A stretch of DNA of 64,000 nucleotides from Nissolia schottii. Its lineage: Eukaryota > Streptophyta > Magnoliopsida > Fabales > Fabaceae. How positions within the stretch are numbered: the first letter of the stretch is position 1; every line of letters begins with the position of its first letter. A program made the position numbers and the translations under genes. The stretch covers positions 6,871-70,870 of the forward strand of contig QANU01030664.1 of assembly GCA_003254905.1 (NCBI GenBank), written 5' to 3'. Positions 63,929 through 64,000 of this stretch are shown here, piece after piece. The notes under the pieces are model-generated. The model was not told the DNA's origin. It searched no databases and was given only the letters and a program-made list of their open reading frames with translations.

Positions 63929-64000
63929 TGTAACAACCCGACTTTTTCCCTTCAGTTAAGATGTTATCTAGGAAAGAATTAAAAATATAATAAGAAGGAA
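63929..64000 (+). mobile_element. LTR I, first 72 bp
   Basis: It starts TGTAACAACCCGACTTTTTC and matches LTR J (1-612, minus) from its first base. It is inserted in LTR E and runs off the window. Confidence 0.7.

Overview
The window is plant nuclear heterochromatin made almost entirely of nested LTR retrotransposons. I see no ordinary host gene, rRNA or tRNA gene. An angiosperm source follows from the element types: Ty3/Gypsy elements primed by tRNA-Asp or initiator tRNA-Met, 3-kb LTRs with TATAAATA boxes, and spliced-looking leader sequences. I cannot name the species.

Layout. The outermost recognisable unit is element C (minus strand). Only its gag fragment (11981-12604), primer-binding site and broken 5' LTR (12773-12819, 41512-42000, 50115-50476) are visible. 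On the left, a plus-strand LTR (K, 10791-11980) abuts C's gag. K carries an Athila-like Gypsy element (613-10790, minus), whose 3' LTR is cut by LTR J (1-612). In the middle, C's LTR received element B (12820-41506, target-site duplication ATGCT). B's 5' LTR received element A (14736-30610, minus, duplication AGATA). Solo LTRs of about 2.8-3.2 kb sit inside both (15774-19003, 20020-23048, 37237-40067). Further right, C's LTR received a Copia-like solo LTR (42001-50109, duplication CGTCC), itself split by a gag-only element (42254-48414). C's LTR is then cut by a chain of LTRs F, G, H, E, D and I (50477-64000), with an assembly gap at 61164-61945 inside D.

Coding content. The Athila-like element has recognisable gag, protease, reverse transcriptase, RNase H and integrase, broken by five obvious stops after gag's own terminal stop plus two frameshifts. 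The gag-only element has a gag with three internal stops. A and B have 3.2-kb internal regions without gag or pol. Instead each carries one decayed gene of about 415 codons on the strand opposite to the element, with a 104-nt intron at the same place. The LTRs of A, B and E each contain a second, sense-strand ORF of about 155 codons that I do not recognise.

Most interesting. The otherwise divergent 3-kb Gypsy LTRs share a common plan: an AATATTTTT block, a TATA box, a GTGGGTAA donor-like site, arrays of short palindromes or hairpins whose stems change while staying complementary, a large stem-closed domain, a TTCCAG acceptor-like site and a conserved terminus. This suggests a structured intron inside the LTR, followed in A, B and E by an exon with the LTR ORF. 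The gag-only element separately carries five tandem hairpins with covarying stems and a near-constant loop.
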